Positions 17,058 through 26,079 of a stretch of 64,000 nucleotides of DNA are shown one piece after another. Numbering within the stretch: position 1 is the stretch's first letter; every line of letters begins with the position of its first letter. Below the pieces are notes generated by a model. It did not search any database. It saw only the letters and a program-made list of their open reading frames with translations, and had not been told where the DNA came from. The translations under genes were made by a program, and so were the position numbers. The DNA is from Acidobacteria subdivision 2 bacterium RH1 MAG20 (GTDB lineage Bacteria > Acidobacteriota > Terriglobia > Terriglobales > Acidobacteriaceae): the NCBI GenBank assembly GCA_002197545.1, contig NFUO01000544.1, positions 47,199 through 111,198 on the forward strand. The letters run 5' to 3'.

Positions 17058-18698
17058 CTATTTGGACTGGTTGTCCTGTTTGTCTTGTTGGTCTTCAGAA
17101 TCGGTAGGCAGGGTATACAGCGTGGGCGGCTTACGCGGCTGGTCCGGTTCGGCGTCCCCTGCGGGGGCGCTGCTGGCCGCAGGGGTACTGGCTGCAGTCG
17201 CGGGGGTAGGCGCAGAAACGCTGACAGGCGGGGGCGCACTTGTCGCTGCAGAGGAAGCATTGGCACTCGTCGAAGCGCTTGAAGACTCGCTAGACGGGCT
17301 GGCTGCCTCAGTGTCAGGTGCGGGAGCTGCCGGAGCCGTAAACTCGATAGGCAGAACACTCTCCGCCGGCACCAGCGCCCGGGCCTCTTTGACATCTGCT
17401 TGGTCCTTCGCGCTGAGCGGCGGCAAGCTATAGATCTCGATGGCACCCTCACGAATGACAGCCAGGTTCATGCCATCGGATGACAACGTAAAGTTCTGCC
17501 CGGCGCGCGCAATCGGCGAGCAGTCAACATGCAGAATCTGCCTGCCGCTCTCCGTTTGATAGACCACCACACTCTGTCCGGTCAATGACTCCACAGGGGC
17601 CAGCGTGGAGTCATTTATAGGGAGGCTGCCGAGCACGCGCCCCAGGGCAAACCGCCCGCTCGACGGAGCAAACACAAAGGACGGCGCCACAAAATCGCCG
17701 AACAGGTTCTGCTCCCACATCTCCTCGCCGCGCATGTTGAACCCGCCAAGAACCTGCGGGGTATTGCCACCGTGGCACCCAAAGGAGACAAACTCGCTGC
17801 TGCTGACAAACTGCGGTGTCGGCCGGCAGGAGGAATCAAACGCCGCGAGTTCCCTCACATCGCCGCGATAGGGATGAAAGTCGAAAGCCCAGTGTAGTTG
17901 TCCCTCATCGACGACCGCCATGTGGCCCGCTCCCGTGGCGGCGAGGCCGCCAAAGCTGCTCGATCGGGCAATCCCGGCGAGCGCCGCCCTCAACCCACCT
18001 CCATCTTCCCCAGACACCAATAGCCGATAGAAGCTGAGGGCAACCGGATCAGACTCGCCCGGTCTGCCCAGAGGGGTCGGAGTCGGCTTCGGAGCCGGCC
18101 CAAACAGCGGTGTCGGCGGAGGCGGCACAGGCGGCGTCCGCTCCACCGACTCGACGATCAAAAGGTCAGCTTCCGGCGACAGCAGCACAGCCCCAATACG
18201 CCTCGTCGTACTAAGAAAAGGCTGCTGGCGGAATGGCTGTCCCGACGCCAGATTCGCCATTGGCGCAAACGTCGTCAGCGTATCGTGAACGCGCAGCAAA
18301 AACCTTCCATCGCCAAGATTCCAGAGATACTGGCCATTGTCATGGAGCCGCCAGTCCGTACGCGCCAGCACACGGCCGGAGGGCACTTCCACCAACACCG
18401 CCTCGACCATCCGGTCCTCATCGTCCGGCGGATCATTCGCAATCCGTTCCATCAGCCGGTGCACCCCGAAGGTAAACAGAAGATGCTGATTGTCCACATA
18501 ATTCAGCGTGAGCATCGAGCCGCCCGCCAGCATAAACGGCTCCGCCTGAGGCTGAAAGCCTAGTGAATCCAGCGAGATACGAATGTCCGGCCCTGGCCCG
18601 CGCGCAAAGACCGGCGCCGCAGCCAGAAAGAAAAGCAGCGCCAGCCCAGCCAGTGGGCGTAGCCGTCGAGTCGCGTAAATCCTGTCAGGAACCGGCAT
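17058..18698 (-). CDS. Secreted protein of unknown function with Pro/Ala/Ser-rich tail
   Basis: 546 residues. Signal peptide: PLAGLALLFFLAAAPVFARG. The central 400 residues read like a beta-propeller or WD-like exported domain, with repeated strand patterns and several GGxxLxFxFGVH/LWNLGDGRFLLRV blocks. A proline linker (TPPVPPPPTPLFGPAPKPTPTP) interrupts it near residue 210. The last 120 residues are almost all Ala/Ser/Pro/Thr and end in a Gln/Asp/Lys-rich tail, typical of surface-exposed spacers. No catalytic motif is seen. I recognise no named family; lineage-specific proteins of this style are common in Acidobacteria. Confidence 0.75.
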   Translation of the reverse strand: MPVPDRIYATRRLRPLAGLALLFFLAAAPVFARGPGPDIRISLDSLGFQPQAEPFMLAGGSMLTLNYVDNQHLLFTFGVHRLMERIANDPPDDEDRMVEAVLVEVPSGRVLARTDWRLHDNGQYLWNLGDGRFLLRVHDTLTTFAPMANLASGQPFRQQPFLSTTRRIGAVLLSPEADLLIVESVERTPPVPPPPTPLFGPAPKPTPTPLGRPGESDPVALSFYRLLVSGEDGGGLRAALAGIARSSSFGGLAATGAGHMAVVDEGQLHWAFDFHPYRGDVRELAAFDSSCRPTPQFVSSSEFVSFGCHGGNTPQVLGGFNMRGEEMWEQNLFGDFVAPSFVFAPSSGRFALGRVLGSLPINDSTLAPVESLTGQSVVVYQTESGRQILHVDCSPIARAGQNFTLSSDGMNLAVIREGAIEIYSLPPLSAKDQADVKEARALVPAESVLPIEFTAPAAPAPDTEAASPSSESSSASTSANASSAATSAPPPVSVSAPTPATAASTPAASSAPAGDAEPDQPRKPPTLYTLPTDSEDQQDKQDNQSK

Positions 18699-18861
18699 GG
18701 CAGAGTCCGCGTATCAATCTCTACATCGCGCGTAGGTCTACTGTTTCACAGACGCATCCGAGCCGCCAAGGGCTGCATCTTTCCACTGGATTTATGGAGG
18801 TCTATGCCGCGCTGGTGATACAAACACTGAAGCACATGATCGTGCCCCCGGGAGAGATTGC

Positions 18862-20967
18862 ATGTTGCATGGATGGAAGATAAAGATTGGCTGTCAGGCA
18901 GGTTTTGGGACGGCACTCGCCCTCGTCGTCGCAGGCACATGCACCGCAGGATTTGCCCAGAAGCCAGCGACCCCACCCGTAACCGACCAGCCCGCAAAGG
19001 TCTATCTCCCCATCCCGGCCTTCGATACCACGTCCATCGATGCCGCCGTAAACCCCTGCGACGACTTCTACAAATTTGCCTGTGGAAAATTCGCCACAAA
19101 CCACCCCATCCCCTCCGACCAGGCTGGCGTAGACCAGTTCTACGCCCTGTTCAACGTCAATACCCAGTCGCTGAACGGCATCCTGAACAAGGCAGCCGCA
19201 GGGGGCGCCACGCGCTCTCCCGATGAGCAGAAGATCGGCGACTACTACAAAGCCTGCATGGATACCGATGCCATCAACGCCAAGGGCCTTACTTCGGTGC
19301 AGCCCCTGCTCGCCGAGATCGACGACATCAGCAGCAAGGCTGAGCTTCCATCCCTCATCGGCAAGCTCCAGCGCATGGGCGTCGACGTCTTCTTCGGCTA
19401 CGGCGAGCAGCAGGACCTCAAAGACGCCACCAAACAGATCGCCGTCATCGCTCAGGACGGCCTCGGCCTTCCCGAAAAGGACTACTACCTCCGCACCGGC
19501 GCAAAAGACGAGACCATCCGCCAGCAATATGTCGCGCACGTGGCAAAGATGCTGACACTCGCCGGCAGCATGCCGCAGCAGGCAACAAGAGACGCCAGTA
19601 ACATCATGGCCTTCGAGACCGCGCTGGCCAAGGGTTCCCTGAGCGTCACCGACATGCGCGACCCGGAGAAGACCTACCATCTGCAGCCGATTGCGACCTT
19701 CGAGGCGACTATCCCCGGCGTAGACTTCGGGCAATTTCAGGATGCCATCCACTCCGCCCGCGTCAGCGAACTGAACAACTCCACGCCGCAGTTCTTCCCT
19801 GTTCTGCTGCAGCAGGTGCGCGAGAACGATCTCGAAACCCTCAAGGCGTACATGCGTTATCACCTGCTCACCACGGTCGCAGGACGCCTGCCGAAGCAGT
19901 TCGATGATGAAAACTTCGACTTCTACGGCCGTAAGCTGGAAGGCCAACCCGAACAGGCCCCGCGCTGGAAGCGCTGCTCGAACTCAGTCAACGCCGCTCT
20001 TGGCGAGGCCTTGGGCAAGGTCTACGTCGAGCAGTATTTCGCCGGCGACAGCAAGGCCAAGACCCTCCAGATGGTGCACGACATCGAGACCGCCATGAGC
20101 AACGACATCGACCAACTCGCCTGGATGTCCGACGCAACCAAGGCGCGCGCGAAGGAAAAGCTCCAACTCGTAGCAAACAAGATTGGCTATCCCGAGAAGT
20201 GGCGCGACTATACCAAGCTAGAGGTCAAGCCCGACGACGCGCTCGGCAACTCGCTCCGCGCCAACGCATTCGAGAACGACCGCCAGCTCAATAAGATCGG
20301 CAAGCCTGTCGATCCCCTTGAGTGGCAGATGACGCCCCCAACCGTCAACGCCTACTACGACCCCAGCATGAACAACATCAACTTCCCTGCCGGCATCCTC
20401 CAGCCTGCCTTCTACGATCCCAAACAGGACGACGCCGTCAACTACGGTCACATCGGCGCCGTCATCGGCCACGAGTTGACCCACGGTTTCGACGACGAAG
20501 GCAAGAAGTTCGACGGAAAAGGCAATCTCAACGACTGGTGGACGCCCGCCGATACCAAGAACTTCGAGGCCCGCACCGACTGCCTCGTCAACGAGTACGG
20601 CAACTTCACCGCCGTCGATGACGTCAAGGTAAACGGCAAGCTGACCCTTGGCGAAAATACCGCCGACAACGGCGGCCTGGTGCTGGCCTACATGGCCTAC
20701 CTCGAGCGCGCGAAGAAAGAAGGCATCGATCTTCAGGCGAAGAAAGACGGATATACCTCTCCGCAGCGTTTCTACATCGCCTTCGCGCAGAACTGGTGCG
20801 AGAACTCACGTCCCGAGAGCGTTCGCGCCCAGGTGCTCAGCGACCCGCACTCGCCCGACCACTTCCGCGCCAACGGGGCCATCGTCAACCAACCCGGCTT
20901 CGCCGAAGCCTTCGGCTGCAAAAAGGGAACGCCCATGGTCCCGGTCAATAGCTGCCGCGTCTGGTAG
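18862..20967 (+). CDS. M13-family zinc metallopeptidase (PepO/neprilysin-like), exported
   Basis: 701 residues. A signal peptide (ALALVVAGTCTAGFAQ) precedes Peptidase_M13_N, with the NPCDDFYKFACG signature near residue 55. The catalytic domain has zinc motif HELTHGFDDEG near residue 537 (HExxH), and the third-ligand motif ENTADNGGL near 597. The C terminus CKKGTPMVPVNSCRVW matches the family's CxxG(S/T)PM...CRVW end. It cleaves short peptides outside the cytoplasm. Stands alone. Confidence 0.95.
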   Translation: MLHGWKIKIGCQAGFGTALALVVAGTCTAGFAQKPATPPVTDQPAKVYLPIPAFDTTSIDAAVNPCDDFYKFACGKFATNHPIPSDQAGVDQFYALFNVNTQSLNGILNKAAAGGATRSPDEQKIGDYYKACMDTDAINAKGLTSVQPLLAEIDDISSKAELPSLIGKLQRMGVDVFFGYGEQQDLKDATKQIAVIAQDGLGLPEKDYYLRTGAKDETIRQQYVAHVAKMLTLAGSMPQQATRDASNIMAFETALAKGSLSVTDMRDPEKTYHLQPIATFEATIPGVDFGQFQDAIHSARVSELNNSTPQFFPVLLQQVRENDLETLKAYMRYHLLTTVAGRLPKQFDDENFDFYGRKLEGQPEQAPRWKRCSNSVNAALGEALGKVYVEQYFAGDSKAKTLQMVHDIETAMSNDIDQLAWMSDATKARAKEKLQLVANKIGYPEKWRDYTKLEVKPDDALGNSLRANAFENDRQLNKIGKPVDPLEWQMTPPTVNAYYDPSMNNINFPAGILQPAFYDPKQDDAVNYGHIGAVIGHELTHGFDDEGKKFDGKGNLNDWWTPADTKNFEARTDCLVNEYGNFTAVDDVKVNGKLTLGENTADNGGLVLAYMAYLERAKKEGIDLQAKKDGYTSPQRFYIAFAQNWCENSRPESVRAQVLSDPHSPDHFRANGAIVNQPGFAEAFGCKKGTPMVPVNSCRVW

Positions 20968-21060
20968 CAACGTCTTCGCGGCCAACGCGCGGATAGGACC
21001 AGGATCGCTGACTTGCAGCATCCATGCCGGTTATTTTAGATACCCGCCCATTGGACGTTA

Positions 21061-21474
21061 TTAGAACCATGTGCGATCTCTATATTCCAGGTAAGTCTCC
21101 CCGAACGCCCTTGTCAGTACATTCTCCTCGCGTCGCGCCCGCAGGATCTGAACTGGGACGACGACCAGGAAGGCCAGAAGATACCAGAGCTTATCGAGTA
21201 AAAGTATGATTCCCACTAGCGACAATCCCCCAAAGAGATAGATGGGGTTCCGGATCCGTGAATATATCCCGTTCGTCACCAGCTTTCTTGCCTCAGGTCG
21301 CAATGAAAACGACGATCCGAGTTGAAGGCGAGCTATGACGAGCAAGATCTCTGATGGCACGAGCAGACACAATCCAGCCTGCCGCACTGTTATCCATGGT
21401 TGGTTCCAACTGGCGAAAACACAGAGGACCGTACCCAGGATCAAGAGCGCCATCGATTTTAGATTAGCTTTCAA
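21061..21474 (-). CDS. Isoprenylcysteine carboxyl methyltransferase-like (ICMT/PEMT-type) membrane protein
   Basis: 137 residues with four hydrophobic helices. C-terminal signature: NGIYSRIRNPIYLFG (SAM-binding RHP/RNP motif) and EENVLTRAFGETYLEYRDRTWF-type ending (REEN...FG..Y..Y...). Such short bacterial proteins are annotated as isoprenylcysteine methyltransferase family, but substrates are usually unknown lipids or small molecules. No neighbour hints at a role. Confidence 0.85.
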   Translation of the reverse strand: MKANLKSMALLILGTVLCVFASWNQPWITVRQAGLCLLVPSEILLVIARLQLGSSFSLRPEARKLVTNGIYSRIRNPIYLFGGLSLVGIILLLDKLWYLLAFLVVVPVQILRARREENVLTRAFGETYLEYRDRTWF

Positions 21475-21641
21475 TATCCGTCCTCAGGAGTAAGCCTCCA
21501 TAGTGTGATACCACAGGCCGGGAGCGTACCAGACCTAACCTTAGGATTTGATTAAGAAGCGACTAGCCGCAATACAAATCTTTTTCAGACAGTACCTTTA
21601 TCCTCCCTCACAACGCTTTGTCTTATGTGCGACAGTAAAGT

Positions 21642-22559
21642 ATGCCCCAAACAAACCAAAGACGAGCACTAGGCTTTGCAGCCTGTGCGCTGGCAAGCTC
21701 GTTCTGGGGCTGCGGCTTCTTCTTCGGCAAGATAGCCCTGGCCGAGATGAACTTCGCCCACATGGTGCTGTACCGGTTTCTCTTTGCCATGGTCCCGCTT
21801 GCTCCGCTGCTCATCACCCATCCGCCACGCTTGAACCGCAAGGAGTGGGGCCTGCTGCTGGCAGCGTCCTTCCTCGGCGTTCCGTTGCAATTCCTGCTCC
21901 AGTTCTACGGCCTCTCGCTGACGAACGTGAGCCACGCAGCGCTCATGGTCGGAACTATGCCCGTCATCCTCGCCATCGGTGCCATGCTCTTCGCGCATGA
22001 GCGAATGGACCGCATCGGCTGGATAGCCATGGCCGGGTCGACCTGCGGCGCCGCCATGATCGCCCTCGGCGGACACCATACAGGTGCAGGAGCATCCTCG
22101 CGGGCTGGCGACCTGCTGGTCGTCTTGTCGCTCGGCATTGCGCTGTTCTGGATACTGTTCAACAAGCAGCTGATGGAGAGCCACTCTCACATCGTCATCA
22201 CCTCATACGGACTGGCGCTGGGCACGGCAATGCTGCTGATCTACGTCCCGCTCCGCTACGGCATACCGCCGATCGAGCACGTTTCGATGAAGGCCTGGCT
22301 GGCGCTGGCAGCCAGCGGCCTGCTCTGCACCGCTGCTACAACGCTGCTCTGGAACTGGGGACTGACCCAGGTCCCCGCCTCGCAGGCCGGCGTTCTGCTC
22401 AATATGGAACCCCTGATCGGCAGCCTGCTCGGCGTCTTCGTGCTCGGAGAACATCTAGGCCCCAGCGCATGGATCGGCGGCGGACTGATCCTCGCCGCGG
22501 CCATCATATTGACAACCCACTCCAATACCAGAGTGCACGAACAACTCCCGCTAACCTAA
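21642..22559 (+). CDS. EamA/DMT-superfamily transporter (RhaT/YdcZ-like)
   Basis: 305 residues, about ten membrane helices in two EamA repeats (residues 12-145 and 158-297). Repeat hallmarks include ALASSFWGCGFFFGKIAL, and LLCTAATTLLWNWGLTQVPASQAGVLLNMEPLIGSLLGV (W-N-G-L...A...L.ME P). Likely exports amino acids or related metabolites; the substrate cannot be read from sequence. It is convergent with the MATE gene. Confidence 0.9.
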   Translation: MPQTNQRRALGFAACALASSFWGCGFFFGKIALAEMNFAHMVLYRFLFAMVPLAPLLITHPPRLNRKEWGLLLAASFLGVPLQFLLQFYGLSLTNVSHAALMVGTMPVILAIGAMLFAHERMDRIGWIAMAGSTCGAAMIALGGHHTGAGASSRAGDLLVVLSLGIALFWILFNKQLMESHSHIVITSYGLALGTAMLLIYVPLRYGIPPIEHVSMKAWLALAASGLLCTAATTLLWNWGLTQVPASQAGVLLNMEPLIGSLLGVFVLGEHLGPSAWIGGGLILAAAIILTTHSNTRVHEQLPLT

Positions 22560-22611
22560 AAACTATCGCTCTTGCGCTTGCCCTGGCATGTCGGCTCACC
22601 TCAAAACTGTT

Positions 22612-24000
22612 TTAGCTTCTGGAGAATGCTTCTTTCGCCGTCCCACTCACAATCTTCGCCATCGACTTCGTCGTCCGACACCAGATCAACGTCAGCGTCA
22701 AACCAGCCACAATCAGACCCGCACAAAGCCCGAGCCACAGCCCAACCGCGCCATAATGCTGCCGAAATCCCAGAAAATATCCGATCGGAAGCCCAATCAC
22801 CCAGTAGCCCACAATCTGCACAATCAGCCCCGCATGGGTATTCCCTGCCCCACGCAAAGCCCCGGTCGCCGTGATTTGAAGGCCGTCAAAAAACTGGAAC
22901 GCGGCCGCGACCAGCAAAAGCGGAATCGTAGCGGCAATCACCGCACGGTTCTCGGTAAACGCATGAGCAATGGCATGGGGAAATAAAGTCAGCACCGCGG
23001 AAAACATCGCCATGCACCCGGCCCCAAGAAGAACCGCCGCCCATCCTGCGGCGGACGCTTCGGCGGGAGCCTTGCGCCCAATCGCCTGCCCTACCCGCAC
23101 GGCCGCGGCAGTCGAGATCGCAAACGGCACCATAAACGTGAAGCTGGCACAGTTCAAAGCAATCTCATGTCCTGAGAGCGGCAGCGCCCCCATCGTCCCA
23201 ATCAGAAACGTGACCGCACCGAAGATAGCAATCTCAACAAAGATCTGGCCTCCCGCCGGTGCACCGAGAAATGCCAGGCGTCGCAATCGCGAAGTCTCGA
23301 TATGGCGAAGCATCGAGCGCAATCCATAGTTGTGACGGTGCTCCACCCGCCACACTACCGCAACCAGAAAGAGCGCAAGGTAAAGCCGCGAGATGGAGGT
23401 TGACAGCCCCGCTCCCGTCACGCCCAGAGCGGGAATGTGAACCGACCCCCACGAGTGCCCATAGATCATCAGCCAGTCTCCAAGCGCATTGAAGAGATTT
23501 GCCGAGATTAACGCCACCGCAATCGGACGAACATGGTTAAAAGCCTGAAGATACCGCCGCAGCGCGAAGTAAAGGAACAGCGACGGCGTACCCCAATTGA
23601 GCGCGCGAAGAAACGCAACCGCCCCCACCAGCACCCCATGATCGATAGGCAGCCGAAGCAGCATGAAAGGCGCAAGCGCGACAAGGACAAACAGAAACGT
23701 CGCCAGTGCAGCGGCAAGAATCAGCCCATGATAGAGCCAGCGATTGGCCTCATCGAAATGCCCCGCCCCATGCGACTGGCTGAGATAGGTATCCAGCCCA
23801 AGCAGCACCCCAGCGATTCCAAATGCCACCGTGTTGTAGAGCACCTGCCCCAGTGCAGCAGCGGAGATGGCAAGCGCAGGCGAGGCCATATGCCCCACCA
23901 TCATGGTGTCTACGATGCCCATCGTCATCCAGCCCAGTTCCGCCGCCACCAGCGGAATCGCAAGCGTAAGCATCGGCGGGATTTCTCGTCGGATAGACAT
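22612..24000 (-). CDS. MATE-family multidrug/toxin efflux transporter
   Basis: About 462 residues, twelve helices in two six-helix lobes (MatE repeats, about 15-175 and 240-400). The first helix, LAIPLVAAELGWMTMGIVDTMMVGH, shows the family's P...VDT.MVG pattern; GALRGAGNT in the C lobe is also typical. Uses Na+ or H+ to expel cationic or organic compounds; the substrate is unknown. ATG at 24000 (MSIRREIP) is preferred; a GTG at 24024 is also open and neither has a good ribosome-binding site. Confidence 0.92.
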   Translation of the reverse strand: MSIRREIPPMLTLAIPLVAAELGWMTMGIVDTMMVGHMASPALAISAAALGQVLYNTVAFGIAGVLLGLDTYLSQSHGAGHFDEANRWLYHGLILAAALATFLFVLVALAPFMLLRLPIDHGVLVGAVAFLRALNWGTPSLFLYFALRRYLQAFNHVRPIAVALISANLFNALGDWLMIYGHSWGSVHIPALGVTGAGLSTSISRLYLALFLVAVVWRVEHRHNYGLRSMLRHIETSRLRRLAFLGAPAGGQIFVEIAIFGAVTFLIGTMGALPLSGHEIALNCASFTFMVPFAISTAAAVRVGQAIGRKAPAEASAAGWAAVLLGAGCMAMFSAVLTLFPHAIAHAFTENRAVIAATIPLLLVAAAFQFFDGLQITATGALRGAGNTHAGLIVQIVGYWVIGLPIGYFLGFRQHYGAVGLWLGLCAGLIVAGLTLTLIWCRTTKSMAKIVSGTAKEAFSRS

Positions 24001-24083
24001 CTTCAATTGATGCAGATGAGTCACAAATTATTGTGAAATAGACACAAAAAATGACGGATCTCGTGCCCCATCAGAAAAAGCTG

Positions 24084-24284
24084 CTACTGGGGAGTAATAA
24101 TCCCACCCACCGGCAGACTAGTAGGCAACGGACGACGCCGCAACATTTCTTCTCGCTTGGCCGCAGATTCGTCCATGTTTTCAGCAACATAGAGGGAGCC
24201 GCCACACTGAGTGCAGACCGTCTGCGAAGTATCGGCAGATACATAGTGGCAGTGAGAGCACTCAAACGAGGAGATGCTAGGCAT
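24084..24284 (-). CDS. Small zinc-ribbon protein
   Basis: 66 residues, easily missed. MPSISSFECSHCHYVSADTS carries CxxC at 9-12, and CTQCG follows at 24-27, together making a classic zinc ribbon (CxxC-x11-CxxC). The C-terminal half is charged (ENMDESAAKREEMLRRRP). It is likely a nucleic-acid- or protein-binding accessory, but function is unknown. The start is ATG 24282-24284 with little ribosome-binding signal; it is divergent from the HAD gene with a 37-bp gap. Confidence 0.65.
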   Translation of the reverse strand: MPSISSFECSHCHYVSADTSQTVCTQCGGSLYVAENMDESAAKREEMLRRRPLPTSLPVGGIITPQ

Positions 24285-24321
24285 GGATACGATGATACTG
24301 GATTGCTTATAAGGTGAAGTG

Positions 24322-25275
24322 ATGCGAAATGAGAGCCGGAAATCCCACCCCGTCCGTATGATTGCTGTCGATATGGACGGCACGCTGCTTGGGTCGGACG
24401 GCCATGTGAGCGCTCGTAACCTAGCGGCGCTGCAAGCGGCGGAGCGGGCAGGCATAGAGGTCGTGGTGGCAACAGGCCGGAGGCATTGCTATGCGATGCG
24501 GCAACTGCGGGGGCTCAACCTGCGGGAAGAGAATGCGTTGGTGAGTTCGAATGGCACAGTCACGCGGACGATTGGGGCGAGACTGCTGGAACGAACGTTG
24601 ATGCAACCAGATACGGCACAATGGCTGTGCGGGCACATCGAGGAGTTTCGCAACGCGCTGGTGATCACGTTCGATATGGTCGGGTCAGATGGGGAGGATG
24701 CCCGGGGCGCCCTGGTGGTGGAACATCTGGAGGAATTGAACGGGAGCATCGGCAAGTGGATGGCTGCGAATGAGCCATACATCGAGCATGTCATTCCAAT
24801 CGAGAAGGCGCTGGAAGCCGAAGCCCCCATCCAGATGATGCTGTGCGGGACGATCGAGCGGATGCGCCGGGCGGAGGCCCGACTTCTGGAGCATCCGGGC
24901 GTCTCGGCTGTAGGGGTAAATCCAGAGGAACACACGTCACGTACTGAGATCACACTCCACCGGACCGAGTATCCGGAGCGAGATTTAAGCATTGTGGACA
25001 TACTGCCAGCAGGATGCAGCAAGGGATCGGCGCTATTGCGGTTGGCGACAAATCGCGGAGTAAAGGCAGAGGAGATTCTGGCCATCGGAGACAACTGGAA
25101 CGACGTCTCCATGCTGGAGATGGCGGGACGAACGGTGCTGATGGGGAATGCTCCTGATGATTTAAAGCTGACGGCCGCAGAGCGAGGATGGTTGGTCGGC
25201 AGGCGACACGACGAAGATGGAGTAGCGGACGCGATAGAGACAGCACTGGCTGAAATGCTATCGATGACCCGATAG
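24322..25275 (+). CDS. HAD-superfamily (Cof-type, subclass IIB) phosphatase
   Basis: 317 residues. HAD motif I is IAVDMDGTLLGSDG near residue 15 (nucleophile Asp). Motif II is VVATGR, motif III is the Lys in GCSKGSAL, and motif IV is GDNWNDVSML; the IIB cap lies between motifs II and III. It probably hydrolyses small phosphorylated metabolites such as sugar phosphates or cofactors. AAGGTG at 24311-24316 precedes ATG 24322 at good spacing, so the GTG at 24319 is rejected. Confidence 0.93.
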   Translation: MRNESRKSHPVRMIAVDMDGTLLGSDGHVSARNLAALQAAERAGIEVVVATGRRHCYAMRQLRGLNLREENALVSSNGTVTRTIGARLLERTLMQPDTAQWLCGHIEEFRNALVITFDMVGSDGEDARGALVVEHLEELNGSIGKWMAANEPYIEHVIPIEKALEAEAPIQMMLCGTIERMRRAEARLLEHPGVSAVGVNPEEHTSRTEITLHRTEYPERDLSIVDILPAGCSKGSALLRLATNRGVKAEEILAIGDNWNDVSMLEMAGRTVLMGNAPDDLKLTAAERGWLVGRRHDEDGVADAIETALAEMLSMTR

Positions 25276-25310
25276 GAGAGCATCGGCAATGATAGGCTTT
25301 TGGAGTGGCG

Positions 25311-26045
25311 ATGCGGCGGCTTAATCATGTAGTTCGGTGCAGCTTGATAACTCTGGCAGTAGTGTGGACGGTGTGCCTCCCTCTACGTGCGGCTGAGCAT
25401 GTCACCCTGCGAAACGGATTTGCACTGGATTGTGTACGAAGCGAAACCATTGGCAACAAGGTTCGGCTCTATCTTCCTGATAATAATCAGGCAGCATCAA
25501 ACTCCATCAGCGCTGACGCTAATTATCTTGAGGTTGCGGCAGATGCAATCGTCCAGGTAGAGATAACAGCCGATGTGCCGCAGCCAGAAACGGCCGCAAG
25601 AACACCTTCAGCTAAAATGGAAACACCTCCCACCAAGGCTGAGATGCACGAGATGCTGGCTCGTGCAGGCGCAGTACACCGTATCGATACAGACCTCCTC
25701 GCAAGCGTGATGAAAGCCGAGAGTGGTGGACAAGTACGGGCGGTTTCGAGAACAGGAGCGCGGGGCCTGATGCAGTTGATGCCGGGAACGGCCAGCGAGA
25801 TGGGGGTACAAGATGCGTTTCGTCCTGAACAGAACATTGCCGGTGGAACAGCCTATCTGGATGAGTTGCTGACTCGATATCGCGACAATATTGGGCTGGC
25901 ACTGGCAGCATATAACGCCGGACCTGCAGCGGTGGACCGCTATCATGGAGTACCTCCCTATCGTGAGACGAAAGCGTATGTGGCGCGGGTCATTCGAGAG
26001 TTCAACCGGCGGAAACAGATAGCACTGATCGCACGGGCTCAATAG
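25311..26045 (+). CDS. Secreted lytic transglycosylase (SLT/goose-lysozyme fold)
   Basis: About 244 residues. Signal peptide (CSLITLAVVWTVCLPLRAA) precedes a small beta domain (about 30-85). A C-terminal SLT domain has catalytic Glu in MKAESGGQV, GARGLMQLMPGTA, ENIAGGTAYLDEL-type NI..G..YL and LALAAYNAGP. It cleaves peptidoglycan with 1,6-anhydro product formation. ATG 25311 is 5 nt behind TGGAG, which decides the start. Lies between a HAD phosphatase and a flippase-like gene; likely a loose same-direction run. Confidence 0.93.
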   Translation: MRRLNHVVRCSLITLAVVWTVCLPLRAAEHVTLRNGFALDCVRSETIGNKVRLYLPDNNQAASNSISADANYLEVAADAIVQVEITADVPQPETAARTPSAKMETPPTKAEMHEMLARAGAVHRIDTDLLASVMKAESGGQVRAVSRTGARGLMQLMPGTASEMGVQDAFRPEQNIAGGTAYLDELLTRYRDNIGLALAAYNAGPAAVDRYHGVPPYRETKAYVARVIREFNRRKQIALIARAQ

Positions 26046-26079
26046 ACCGGAACACGATCAGAGCCATAGAGAGCACACG

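Noticed and set aside
18802..19947. Long minus-strand frame opposite the M13 peptidase
   Set aside because: No motif and a Val/Gly/Asp-rich composition; the plus-strand M13 peptidase is unambiguous.
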